From: an uncultured Lachnospiraceae bacterium
GTDB taxonomy: Bacteria > Bacillota > Clostridia > Lachnospirales > Lachnospiraceae
NCBI GenBank assembly: GCA_944375815.1
Contig: CALWBA010000085.1
Coordinates: 1 to 50,487, forward strand
Direction: 5' to 3'
DNA length: 50,487 bases
The notes under the pieces are model-generated. The model saw nothing but the letters and a program-made list of their open reading frames with translations, was not told the origin of the DNA and made no database searches. The first letter of the stretch is position 1. Each line of letters starts with the position of its first letter. This document shows, piece after piece, positions 1-7,770 of this stretch. The position numbers and the translations under genes were made by a program.

Positions 1-12
1 AACATGTAAACC

Positions 13-116
13 GTATAGGGGATGAAGATCAGGGAGGGAACCTCCAGAAGGATGACTCCTCTATACCACTAATAATGAATAAGCCCACCCCTGTATATCT
101 GGGGTATAGGCTTATT
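13..116 (+). ncRNA. Candidate structured leader upstream of popT
   Basis: A 10-bp stem (13-22 with 57-66, one G-U pair) encloses two purine-rich internal strands (23-32 and 46-56) and a perfect GGAGG/CCTCC hairpin (33-37/41-45). A second hairpin follows: 78-85 pairs with 109-116, with an inner CCCC/GGGG at 88-91/101-104. It ends just before the SD of popT (121-126). No U-run follows, so any control would more likely act on translation. An aptamer-like fold followed by a second hairpin resembles a riboswitch layout, but I do not recognise the class. Confidence 0.35.
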
Positions 117-133
117 ATACGAGGAGATTGAAA

Positions 134-982
134 ATGTTAAAAAAATTATTGCAGGGAATGGTGGTCGGCATCGCCAATATCATTCCCGGGGTGAGCGGCG
201 GCACCATGATGGTTGCTATGGGGCTGTATGACAGGCTGATCCACGCAATCACCCATTTAAAGAGTGAATGGAAAGAGAGCTTAAAGCTTCTGATACCGAT
301 TTTTGCGGGTGCCGGACTCGCTATTGTGATTCTTTCGAGAGTGTTTGAATTCCTGCTGTCGAACTACCCGATTCCCACGAATTTCGCATTCTGCGGACTG
401 ATTGCGGGAAGTCTTCCTTTCATCTTCAAAAAAGTGAAGGGCCATTCCGTTACAGTGGGTAAGATGATTCCGTTTGTGATTTTCTTTGCAGTCGTAATTC
501 TGATGGCGGTTCTTCGGGAAAACGGCGGAGCGGATGCGGACATAAGTTTTGGACTTGTGAACGTGATTAAGCTTCTCGGGGTCGGCATTATCGCTGCAGC
601 CACGATGGTAATCCCCGGTGTCAGCGGTTCCATGATGCTGATGCTGCTGGGATATTACAATGTGATTTTAAAGACGATCAACACATTTATTGACGCTTTG
701 ATTACGTTTGACATGCCGCTCCTTATGGAGACCTGCGGATGCCTGATTCCGTTCGGCATCGGCGTAGTCATCGGTATTTTCCTGATTGCAAAGCTCATCG
801 AGTTTATTTTTATGAAAGCGGAGATTCACGCTTACTATGCGATTATCGGACTGATTTCAGCATCCCCGATCGCAATCTTAATTAAGACAGACTGGAGCAG
901 CTTCTCTGTCCCGATGCTGCTGATCGGCATCGTTACATTTGCCGCAGGATGGTTTGTTGCAAGCCGTCTGGGAGGAGAATAA
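134..982 (+). CDS. popT: DUF368 membrane protein, PopT-type undecaprenyl-phosphate transporter
   Basis: Polytopic membrane protein of about 282 residues. It carries the DUF368 signature twice: an N-terminal GIANIIPGVSGGT segment and a second VIPGVSGSMM segment near residue 160, the internal repeat typical of the family. Family members recycle undecaprenyl phosphate across the membrane for wall synthesis (established for PopT/DUF368 proteins; inferred here). A TTG at 128 is in frame but sits 1-2 nt from the SD gaggag (121-126). The ATG at 134 has 7-nt spacing and is preferred. A terminator follows directly, so the gene is probably monocistronic. Confidence 0.85.
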   Translation: MLKKLLQGMVVGIANIIPGVSGGTMMVAMGLYDRLIHAITHLKSEWKESLKLLIPIFAGAGLAIVILSRVFEFLLSNYPIPTNFAFCGLIAGSLPFIFKKVKGHSVTVGKMIPFVIFFAVVILMAVLRENGGADADISFGLVNVIKLLGVGIIAAATMVIPGVSGSMMLMLLGYYNVILKTINTFIDALITFDMPLLMETCGCLIPFGIGVVIGIFLIAKLIEFIFMKAEIHAYYAIIGLISASPIAILIKTDWSSFSVPMLLIGIVTFAAGWFVASRLGGE

Positions 983-991
983 CATAAAATG

Positions 992-1024
992 CGCCGCATG
1001 GCTGAAAAGCCGTGCGGCGTTTTT
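992..1024 (+). terminator. Rho-independent terminator of popT
   Basis: A 12-bp stem (992-1003/1008-1019, one G-U pair) with a GAAA loop is followed by five T. Its sequence is almost the same as the hairpin after hpf at 2897-2930. Confidence 0.9.
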
Positions 1025-1109
1025 GACATTATAATAAAAAAACGAAAAACGGCGCATATTAAGTATGCGCGGACTTCCTGCGCAAATACAGGCAAAGGAG
1101 AAAAAAACC

Positions 1110-1334
1110 ATGAAAAAAAGCAAATTACTGGCGGCAGCGGTTCTCGGTGCGTGCCTTACGGCAACTGCGGCGGGATGCGGTGATGCGAAAAATGATGCGA
1201 CCTGGGGAACGGACGACGGAGCGAATGATGACAACAACTCTCTGGGAGAGGACGTTATGGAAGGCGCAGAGGAAATCGGGGATAACATCAGGGACGGTGC
1301 AGACCAGACGCAGGGCAGTGACATGACAAAATAA
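1110..1334 (+). CDS. Small acidic putative lipoprotein
   Basis: A 74-residue protein. The basic N-terminus MKKSK and a hydrophobic core lead to A-A-G-C with Cys23, a plausible lipobox although position -3 is Ala rather than Leu. The remaining 50 residues are strongly acidic (many Asp, Glu, Asn) with no recognised domain. The SD aaaggag at 1094-1100 lies 9 nt before this ATG, which favours it over an upstream in-frame ATG at 1065. A 7-bp inverted repeat, GCGCATA/TATGCGC (1053-1071), lies in the 5' region. Function unknown; probably membrane-anchored outside the cell. Confidence 0.7.
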   Translation: MKKSKLLAAAVLGACLTATAAGCGDAKNDATWGTDDGANDDNNSLGEDVMEGAEEIGDNIRDGADQTQGSDMTK

Positions 1335-1339
1335 GCACC

Positions 1340-1368
1340 TTGCCCTGAGAAAAAAATCATGGTACTAT
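1340..1368 (+). promoter_or_regulatory. Sigma-A-type promoter for hisA
   Basis: TTGCCC, a 17-nt spacer and TACTAT. It lies 36 nt before the start of the HisA gene. Confidence 0.6.
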
Positions 1369-1403
1369 CAATGCATGAATGAGACAGGAAAGGCTGATAG
1401 ATT

Positions 1404-2201
1404 ATGAGATTTCGTCCATGCATTGATATACATAACGGAAAAGTAAAGCAGATCGTAGGCGGATCACTCAAAGATGAGGGAAACCGTGCACAGGAAAATT
1501 TTGTGTCGGAGCAGGATGCTCCGTTTTATGCAAGGCTCTACCGTGAGAATCATATCCGCGGGGGCCATATTATACTCCTGAATTCCGCCGATTCTGAATA
1601 TTACAGCGCGACAAAGCATCAGGCTCTGTCCGCATTGCGGGAGTATCCGCAGGGGCTGCAGGTTGGAGGCGGCATCACGCCTGAAAATGCAGAAGAATTT
1701 CTGGATGCGGGAGCAAGCCATGTGATTGTGACTTCCTACGTATTTAAAGGCGGCAGGATCAACTGGGAGAACCTGGAAAGAATCCGCCGCTGTGCGGGGC
1801 GGGAGTGCCTCGTTTTGGATCTGAGCTGTCGGAAGCTGGATGGAGAGTACCGTATTGTCACGGACCGCTGGCAGAAATTTACGGATGTGACCGTAACGCC
1901 TGACACGCTGAAGCTGCTGAGAGACTGCTGCAGTGAATTTCTGATTCATGCCGTAGACGTAGAGGGAAAGGCATCCGGCATTGAGACGGAGCTGGTAAGG
2001 CTGCTGGCATCGCTTCGGGATTTCCCTGTAACATATGCGGGAGGCGTCGGCAACTTTGATGATCTGGAGGAGCTGCGCCGGGCGGGAGAAAACCGCGTGG
2101 ATGTGACAATCGGAAGCGCGCTTGATCTCTTTGGCGGACCAATGAACTGGGAAACCGTATTAAAAGTATGTGAATTGACTGAAAAAAATTTAAAAATATA
2201 A
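1404..2201 (+). CDS. hisA: HisA, eukaryotic-type ProFAR isomerase
   Basis: 265 residues. Predicted phosphoribosylformimino-5-aminoimidazole carboxamide ribotide isomerase of histidine synthesis, a TIM barrel. The opening FRPCIDIHNGKVKQIVGG, GGGIT near residue 90, HAVDVEGKASGIE near 180 and YAGGV near 213 match the fungal/plant HIS6-like branch better than the usual bacterial HisA. Acidic residues expected for catalysis are present in CIDIHNG and AVDVEG. The SD aggaaagg at 1386-1393 fixes the start. It stands alone, apart from any his operon; hisC is 22 kb away. Confidence 0.85.
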   Translation: MRFRPCIDIHNGKVKQIVGGSLKDEGNRAQENFVSEQDAPFYARLYRENHIRGGHIILLNSADSEYYSATKHQALSALREYPQGLQVGGGITPENAEEFLDAGASHVIVTSYVFKGGRINWENLERIRRCAGRECLVLDLSCRKLDGEYRIVTDRWQKFTDVTVTPDTLKLLRDCCSEFLIHAVDVEGKASGIETELVRLLASLRDFPVTYAGGVGNFDDLEELRRAGENRVDVTIGSALDLFGGPMNWETVLKVCELTEKNLKI

Positions 2202-2219
2202 TGAAATATCTAAATTTGG

Positions 2220-2248
2220 TTGCAAAATTGCCTGTAAATTGATATAAT
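2220..2248 (+). promoter_or_regulatory. Promoter of hpf
   Basis: TTGCAA, 17-nt spacer, perfect TATAAT. The predicted transcript starts near 2255, leaving an 85-nt leader. Confidence 0.8.
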
Positions 2249-2256
2249 GAATATAC

Positions 2257-2313
2257 TTATAAGAGACGTGGACATCCCTCCCGGGGACGCGCCGCCGTTT
2301 TCAGCTCTTATAA
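2257..2313 (+). ncRNA. Hairpin leader of hpf
   Basis: A perfect 9-bp stem (2257-2265 with 2305-2313) closes a GC-rich 39-nt interior and starts almost at the predicted transcription start. Structured raiA/hpf leaders (raiA and raiA-hairpin motifs) are known in Firmicutes. I infer only positional similarity, not a confirmed match. Confidence 0.35.
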
Positions 2314-2340
2314 AATCTAAGGCAAAAAGGGGTTGACAGC

Positions 2341-2868
2341 ATGAATTTTATTATCAGTGGAAAGAATATCGACGTGACAGAAGGACTGAAGTCCGCAGTA
2401 CAGGATAAGCTGAGCAAGCTGGAGAGATACTTTACACCGGAGACAGAGATTATTGTCACCATGAGTGTAGAGAAGGATCGACAGAAGATTGAGGTTACGA
2501 TCCCGGTCAAGGGCAATATTATCCGCTCAGAGCAGACGAGCAACGATATGTATGTATCGATTGACCTGGTGGAGGAAGTTATTGAGAGACAGCTTCGCAA
2601 ATATAAAAGAAAAATCACAGACAAGCATCAGGAGGGAGGAAACTTCCAGAAGGCTTTCATCGAGAACGATTACGTGGAGGACGAGGAAGTTCGCATCATT
2701 CGTACCAAACGTTTTGGTATGAAGCCGATGTATCCGGAAGATGCCTGCGTACAGATGGAACTGCTGGGCCACAATTTCTTCGTATTCAGAAACGCTGAGA
2801 CAGACGAGGTCAATGTTGTTTACAAGAGAAAGGGCAATACCTACGGACTCATTGAACCGGAGTGCTGA
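2341..2868 (+). CDS. hpf: Ribosome hibernation promoting factor, long form
   Basis: 175 residues. The N-terminal RaiA/YfiA domain (about 1-100, starting MNFIISGKNIDVTEGLK) binds the 30S decoding region. A linker leads to the C-terminal dimerisation domain (about 120-175, KRFGMKPMYPEDACVQMELLGHNFFVF region), which makes 100S ribosome dimers in long-form HPF bacteria. Length is standard for the family. The SD-like aaaagggg lies about 8 nt before the ATG. Own promoter and terminator indicate a single-gene unit ahead of secA, a common Firmicutes order. Confidence 0.95.
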   Translation: MNFIISGKNIDVTEGLKSAVQDKLSKLERYFTPETEIIVTMSVEKDRQKIEVTIPVKGNIIRSEQTSNDMYVSIDLVEEVIERQLRKYKRKITDKHQEGGNFQKAFIENDYVEDEEVRIIRTKRFGMKPMYPEDACVQMELLGHNFFVFRNAETDEVNVVYKRKGNTYGLIEPEC

Positions 2869-2896
2869 CACAGCCCGATACCTGCAAGAATTACAG

Positions 2897-2930
2897 AACC
2901 GCCGCATGGATGAAAAGCCATGCGGCGGTT
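2897..2930 (+). terminator. Hairpin terminator after hpf
   Basis: Perfect 13-bp stem (2897-2909/2918-2930) with loop ATGAAAAG. The trailing T-run is poor. Nearly the same hairpin follows popT. Confidence 0.75.
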
Positions 2931-2980
2931 CCTGCGTTGAAAACAGAATGCCTGTTAACGCAATGTTCATGAAAAGATAA

Positions 2981-3009
2981 TTGCGCATTCCCTGAGAAAG
3001 TGTTAGAAT
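2981..3009 (+). promoter_or_regulatory. Promoter of secA
   Basis: TTGCGC, 17-nt spacer, TAGAAT, about 50 nt before the secA start. Confidence 0.6.
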
Positions 3010-3059
3010 AAAGGAAATGTGTAAAAAATCAAGGAAGTTTAATAGGAGCGATAGATAAT

Positions 3060-5630
3060 ATGAATGTAATAGAGAAGATATTCGGTAGCCACAGCTCAAG
3101 AGAGCTGAAGCGAATCATGCCGCTGGTCGATAAGATTGAGAGCCTGCGCCCCACCATGATCGAAATGACCGATGAGCAGCTAAAGGCAAAGACAAAAGAG
3201 TTCAAAGAGAGACTCGGCAACGGTGAGACGCTGGACGATATTCTTCCTGAGGCGTTTGCCGTGGTGCGTGAGGCATCAAGACGTGTTCTGGGACTGGAGC
3301 ACTATCGTGTACAGCTGATCGGCGGTATCATACTGCACCAGGGCCGTATCGCTGAGATGAAAACCGGTGAAGGTAAGACGCTTGTTGCAACATGTCCGGC
3401 GTATTTAAATGCGCTGACAGGACGCGGCGTGCACATTGTAACAGTCAATGATTACCTGGCACACCGTGATGCGGAGCAGATGGGACAGGTACACCGTTTC
3501 CTGGGACTGACTGTCGGCTGCGTACTCAATACGATGAAGAACGATGAGAGACGCGAGCAGTATGCGTGCGACATCACATATATTACAAATAACGAGCTGG
3601 GATTCGATTATCTGCGTGATAACATGGTTATCTATAAAGAACAGCTTGTGCAGAGAGACCTTGCTTATGCCATCATCGACGAGGTTGACTCCATCCTGAT
3701 CGACGAGGCGAGAACTCCGCTTATCATTTCCGGACAGAGCGGAAAGTCTACAAAGCTGTATGAGGTGTGCGATATTCTGGCCAAGCAGCTGGAGCGCGGA
3801 GAAGCCAGCGGCGAGATGACGAAGATGACTGCCATTATGGGCGAGGAGATCATTGAGACCGGAGACTTTATCGTAAATGAGAAGGACAAGATTGTAAACC
3901 TGACAGAGCAGGGTGTTCATAAAGTAGAGAAATTCTTTAATATTGAGAACCTTGCCGATCCGGAGAATCTGGAGATTCAGCACAACATTATCCTGGCTCT
4001 GCGTGCGCATAACCTGATGTTCCGCGACCAGGACTACGTGGTAAAGGACGACCAGGTTATGATTGTCGATGAGTTTACCGGACGTATTATGCCGGGAAGA
4101 CGTTATTCCGACGGTCTGCATCAGGCAATTGAGGCAAAGGAGCACGTAAAAGTGCGCCGCGAGAGCAAGACGCTTGCGACAATTACATTCCAGAACTTCT
4201 TTAATAAGTATGAGAAGAAGGCAGGTATGACCGGTACTGCTCTTACAGAGGAGCAGGAGTTCCGTGATATTTACGGCATGGACGTTGTAGAGATCCCCAC
4301 AAATAAGCCGGTTCAGCGTAAGGATCTTGACGACGCTGTTTATATGACAAAGAAAGAGAAGTTCCGTGCTGTTGTGGAGGCGATCAAGGAAGCTCATGAG
4401 AGAAATCAGCCGGTTCTGGTTGGTACAATTACCATCGAGACCTCCGAACTGCTGAGCGGTATGCTCAAGCGCCAGGGAATCAAGCATAATGTCTTAAATG
4501 CGAAGTTCCACGAACAGGAGGCGGAGATTGTAGCGGATGCCGGAATCGCGGGAGCTGTAACCATCGCAACGAACATGGCAGGCCGCGGTACCGATATCAA
4601 GCTGGATGAGGAAGCGAGAAAAGCCGGAGGATTAAAGATTATCGGTACAGAGCGCCACGAGTCCAGACGTATTGACAATCAGCTGCGCGGACGTTCCGGA
4701 CGTCAGGGAGACCCGGGAGAGTCCAGATTCTATCTGTCCCTGGAGGACGATCTGCTCAGACTGTTCGGTTCTGAGAAACTGATGAATGTGTTCAAGACCC
4801 TGGGCGTTGCGGAAAATGAGCAGGTTGAGCATAAGATGCTTTCCAGCGCAATTGAGAAAGCGCAGAAAAAGATTGAGGCAAATAACTACGGTATCCGTAA
4901 GAACTTACTGGATTATGACCGCGTAAATAATGAGCAGAGAGAGATCATTTATAAGGAGAGACGCCGCGTGCTCGACGGAGAGAGTATGAGAGACGCCATC
5001 TTCCGTATGATTGCCGACACGGTGGACAGCACTGTGGACATGTGCATCAGCGAGGATCTCGACTATAACGAGTGGGATCTGGTAGAGCTTAACACAGTAC
5101 TTCTGCCGATCATACCGCTTAAGCCGATCACGGAAGAAGATGTTAAAAAGCTCAAGAAGAATCAGTTAAAGCAGCTCTTAAAAGAGCGGGCAGTCAAACT
5201 GTATGAGGAGAAAGAGGCGGAATTCCCTGAACAGGAGCAGATCCGTGAGCTTGAGCGTGTTATTCTCTTAAAGGTTATTGACCAGAAGTGGATGGATCAT
5301 ATCGATGATATGGATCAGCTCCGCCAGGGTATCGGTCTGCAGGCATACGGACAGCGCGACCCGAAGGTAGAGTATAAGATGAGCGCTTACGAGATGTTCG
5401 ACAATATGATCACTGCAATTCAGCAGGATACGGTGCGCCTGATGTATCATGTACGCATCGAGCAGAAGGTAGAGCGTGAGCAGGTAGCGAAGGTAACCGG
5501 AACAAACAAGGATGAATCCGGACCGAAGAAGCCGGTACAGCGCCTTGAGGATAAGGTTTACCCGAATGATCCGTGTCCGTGCGGAAGCGGCAAGAAGTAC
5601 AAACAGTGCTGCGGAAGAAAAAAAATCTGA
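3060..5630 (+). CDS. secA: Preprotein translocase ATPase SecA
   Basis: 856 residues, full-length motor of the Sec export pathway. Visible features: Walker [10 protein letters not shown] near residue 100; DEAD-like DEVDS near 209; [22 protein letters not shown] in the preprotein cross-linking region; [10 protein letters not shown] and [12 protein letters not shown] helicase motifs; and the C-terminal zinc motif [15 protein letters not shown] that contacts SecB or ribosomes. Own promoter and terminator. It would be needed to export the several signal-peptide proteins in this window. No second SecA is seen here. Confidence 0.98.
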   Translation: MNVIEKIFGSHSSRELKRIMPLVDKIESLRPTMIEMTDEQLKAKTKEFKERLGNGETLDDILPEAFAVVREASRRVLGLEHYRVQLIGGIILHQGRIAEMKTGEGKTLVATCPAYLNALTGRGVHIVTVNDYLAHRDAEQMGQVHRFLGLTVGCVLNTMKNDERREQYACDITYITNNELGFDYLRDNMVIYKEQLVQRDLAYAIIDEVDSILIDEARTPLIISGQSGKSTKLYEVCDILAKQLERGEASGEMTKMTAIMGEEIIETGDFIVNEKDKIVNLTEQGVHKVEKFFNIENLADPENLEIQHNIILALRAHNLMFRDQDYVVKDDQVMIVDEFTGRIMPGRRYSDGLHQAIEAKEHVKVRRESKTLATITFQNFFNKYEKKAGMTGTALTEEQEFRDIYGMDVVEIPTNKPVQRKDLDDAVYMTKKEKFRAVVEAIKEAHERNQPVLVGTITIETSELLSGMLKRQGIKHNVLNAKFHEQEAEIVADAGIAGAVTIATNMAGRGTDIKLDEEARKAGGLKIIGTERHESRRIDNQLRGRSGRQGDPGESRFYLSLEDDLLRLFGSEKLMNVFKTLGVAENEQVEHKMLSSAIEKAQKKIEANNYGIRKNLLDYDRVNNEQREIIYKERRRVLDGESMRDAIFRMIADTVDSTVDMCISEDLDYNEWDLVELNTVLLPIIPLKPITEEDVKKLKKNQLKQLLKERAVKLYEEKEAEFPEQEQIRELERVILLKVIDQKWMDHIDDMDQLRQGIGLQAYGQRDPKVEYKMSAYEMFDNMITAIQQDTVRLMYHVRIEQKVEREQVAKVTGTNKDESGPKKPVQRLEDKVYPNDPCPCGSGKKYKQCCGRKKI

Positions 5631-5655
5631 CAGAAAAAACTTCAGAAAGATACAG

Positions 5656-5690
5656 ATATCCCCTGATGAACCAGTCATCAGGGGATATTT
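5656..5690 (+). terminator. Terminator between secA and the AraC gene
   Basis: Perfect 14-bp stem (5656-5669/5675-5688) with a 5-nt loop and a T-rich tail on the + strand. It abuts the stop codon of the convergent AraC gene. Confidence 0.9.
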
Positions 5691-6581
5691 TTACTCTTCC
5701 TGGACAACAATCGTGCCCTCTTCATAGACTGCGGTTACCATTCCCTGGCGGTGCTGAGCCGGGGAGGTGTGATAGAGTTTTTTGTATGCGCGGGAAAAGG
5801 TAGTGTAATCGCGGAAACCGCTCTGTTCTGCCGCTTTCATCACCGGCATTCCCTGGGAGATCAGCAGGCTTGCATGCATCAGCCGCTTGTGCACAATATA
5901 GCTGTGCAGTGTGGAGCCTGTTTCGTCCTTGAACTTTCGCATCAGGTGATACTTGCTTATGTAAAACCGTTCCGCTATTGCCTCCACGGACAGATCCTCA
6001 TCGAGATTAGTATTAATAAAGCGCAGCAGCGCTTCGATCTGAGAGTCGTATTTCAGTGCTGTCTTGTCCTTGATATAGAGTTTATCCAGGAAAATACGGT
6101 TTATGTATACCATAAACTGCACAAAAAAGGCCTGGCGCAGCAGTGTACTGCCGAATTCCTGCTGGCGGCAGCTTTCCTCAAGCTGTGCCAGAGTTGTCCG
6201 CATTTGCTCCTGAAGTCTGCTTTCGAGGCGGATAAGGTGAAAGCTGCGCTGATTCGCCTTCTGAAAGCATGCGGAGAGGTTGCACTCCTCATCATTCTGA
6301 GAAAGCATGTAGTCTGGGCGGATCCAGAGGATAACACGCTCATACGGCACAGAGGTGTCTACGATAACCCGGTGGATATCAAAGTGGCTCACCAGAAGAA
6401 TATCCCAGGGTTTGAGACGATAGGATTTTCCCTCGATAAAGTAAGTGACATTTCCGGAGAGAAAAACCACGATCTTGTGAAAGTCGTGATAATGAAAAGG
6501 GAGCTCCAGATCCACCTGATCTTTCAGGTGAAACAGCTGGAAGTTTTCGTTCAGATAGCCCGTCTTTGGATGGTTTTGCAT
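5691..6581 (-). CDS. AraC-family transcriptional regulator
   Basis: 296 residues. The N-terminal cupin-like sensor (about 10-150) contains the HYHDFHKIVVFLSG pattern and GKSYRLKPWDILLV. The C-terminal AraC double HTH (about 185-285) contains LSVEAIAERFYISKYHLMRKFK and KAAEQSGFRDYTTFSRAYKK. The start three codons upstream (6590) abuts the SD aaagga. The ATG at 6581 has 9-nt spacing and is preferred. Divergent from the DapF-like gene, which it may regulate; ligand unknown. Confidence 0.85.
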   Translation of the reverse strand: MQNHPKTGYLNENFQLFHLKDQVDLELPFHYHDFHKIVVFLSGNVTYFIEGKSYRLKPWDILLVSHFDIHRVIVDTSVPYERVILWIRPDYMLSQNDEECNLSACFQKANQRSFHLIRLESRLQEQMRTTLAQLEESCRQQEFGSTLLRQAFFVQFMVYINRIFLDKLYIKDKTALKYDSQIEALLRFINTNLDEDLSVEAIAERFYISKYHLMRKFKDETGSTLHSYIVHKRLMHASLLISQGMPVMKAAEQSGFRDYTTFSRAYKKLYHTSPAQHRQGMVTAVYEEGTIVVQEE

Positions 6582-6610
6582 AGTAGTCATTCCTTTCAGC
6601 GTTTGTCTGT

Positions 6611-6639
6611 ATCATAGAGCATTTTTTTCAATATATCAA
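6611..6639 (-). promoter_or_regulatory. Promoter of the AraC gene
   Basis: Read on the minus strand: TTGATA, 17-nt spacer, TATGAT. Confidence 0.7.
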
Positions 6640-6675
6640 GCAATAATTACTATATATTTTGAAAAAAGTTTTCAA

Positions 6676-6681
6676 TATAAT
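6676..6681 (+). promoter_or_regulatory. -10 box for the DapF-like gene
   Basis: Perfect TATAAT about 35 nt before the start, with no good -35. This fits activator-dependent transcription from the 130-bp gap shared with the divergent AraC regulator (inference). Confidence 0.4.
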
Positions 6682-6715
6682 AAGAGATAAGAAGTGGTGT
6701 ACGGAGGGCGGTTAT

Positions 6716-7564
6716 ATGAATACAAACATTATACTCAGCAAGTATCAGGGACTTGGCAATGATTATCTGATTCTGGATCCGAATAAAAATAAACTGCAGC
6801 TTGTGGGGAAAAAGATTGAGCTGCTCTGCCAGAGAGGGTTTGGAATCGGTGCGGACGGTATACTGTATGGTCCGCTGAAAGAAGGGGAAAAGATGTACGT
6901 GCGCATCTTCAACCCGGACGGATCGGAAACGGAAATGAGCGGGAACGGAGTTCGCATTTTCGCGAAATATCTCATTGATCAGGGATATGTGACGCAGAAG
7001 AAATTTACTGTATACACGGAGAACGGCGGCGTGGAGGTAGAGGCATTAAATGAGCGCGCAACAGATTTCCGCATCAATATGGGACGCGCGACGTTCTGTG
7101 CTGGACAGATTCCGGTGGCAGGTGAGGAACGTGAGGTTGTCAATGAGCCGTTTCTGTTCAAGGATGAGCTGTATAATGCAACCTGTACATCGGTGGGCAA
7201 TCCGCACTGCATCATTATGATGGAAAAGGTTACGCCGGAGATTGTACAGGAGATCGGACCGTATGTGGAGAACAACGAGAAGTTCCCCAACAGGATGAAC
7301 CTGCAGATCTGCCGCGTCATTGACCCTAAGAATATTCAGATCGAAATTTATGAGCGCGGTGCGGGTTATACGCAGGCCTCGGGAACCGGAAGCTGTGCGG
7401 CCGTAGCTGCTGCATACCGCCTCGGTCTGGTGCACAACTGTGTAAACGTTCATCAGCCGGGAGGCATCATCGAGGTGGACATTGAGGATGACGGAACCAT
7501 ATATATGATCGGAAGTGTGGGATTTATCGCAGAGGTAAGCATTGCGGAGAGCTTTTTTGCATAA
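6716..7564 (+). CDS. DapF-like protein lacking both catalytic cysteines
   Basis: 282 residues with the complete diaminopimelate epimerase fold pattern: KYQGLGNDYLILD at the start, NPDGSETEMSGNG near 67-78, GNPH near 161-164, ERGAGYTQASGTGSCAA near 213-229. In true DapF the motifs are MCGNG and ACGTG, whose two Cys are the acid/base pair. Here they are Ser75 (codon 6938-6940) and Ser222 (7379-7381), and the usual Glu in ERGxGET is Tyr. A canonical dapF is present at 41100. This is probably a paralogue with another substrate or a non-catalytic role. SD acggaggg at 6701-6708 sets the start. Confidence 0.85.
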   Translation: MNTNIILSKYQGLGNDYLILDPNKNKLQLVGKKIELLCQRGFGIGADGILYGPLKEGEKMYVRIFNPDGSETEMSGNGVRIFAKYLIDQGYVTQKKFTVYTENGGVEVEALNERATDFRINMGRATFCAGQIPVAGEEREVVNEPFLFKDELYNATCTSVGNPHCIIMMEKVTPEIVQEIGPYVENNEKFPNRMNLQICRVIDPKNIQIEIYERGAGYTQASGTGSCAAVAAAYRLGLVHNCVNVHQPGGIIEVDIEDDGTIYMIGSVGFIAEVSIAESFFA

Positions 7565-7577
7565 CACCATAAAGAAT

Positions 7578-7616
7578 TCAGAAGGACCGGCAGGGGGATT
7601 TTGCCGGTCCTTCTGA
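7578..7616 (+). terminator. Hairpin after the DapF-like gene
   Basis: Perfect 15-bp stem (7578-7592/7602-7616), 9-nt loop, no T-run. A probable terminator or transcript-stabilising hairpin. Confidence 0.65.
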
Positions 7617-7635
7617 CGTGAATGACACAAATTCC

Positions 7636-7664
7636 TTGACCGAATTTCAACAAGCGCTTATAAT
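7636..7664 (+). promoter_or_regulatory. Promoter of prfB
   Basis: TTGACC, 17-nt spacer, perfect TATAAT. The leader of about 100 nt contains mutually exclusive hairpins (7684-7688/7699-7703 versus 7700-7705/7719-7724). Confidence 0.85.
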
Positions 7665-7770
7665 GAGGAGTACATGAGTGCAAACGGCGTGTAAAAATGC
7701 CGTGCGGCTCCATCTCCGGCACGGATTTGGCCGGGGATCCATAAAAAATATAGAAAGCGGGTGAAGCTAC

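Noticed and set aside
3405..4487. 360-codon open frame on the minus strand
   Set aside because: It lies wholly inside secA, has no SD, and its sequence is the biased antisense of a conserved gene.
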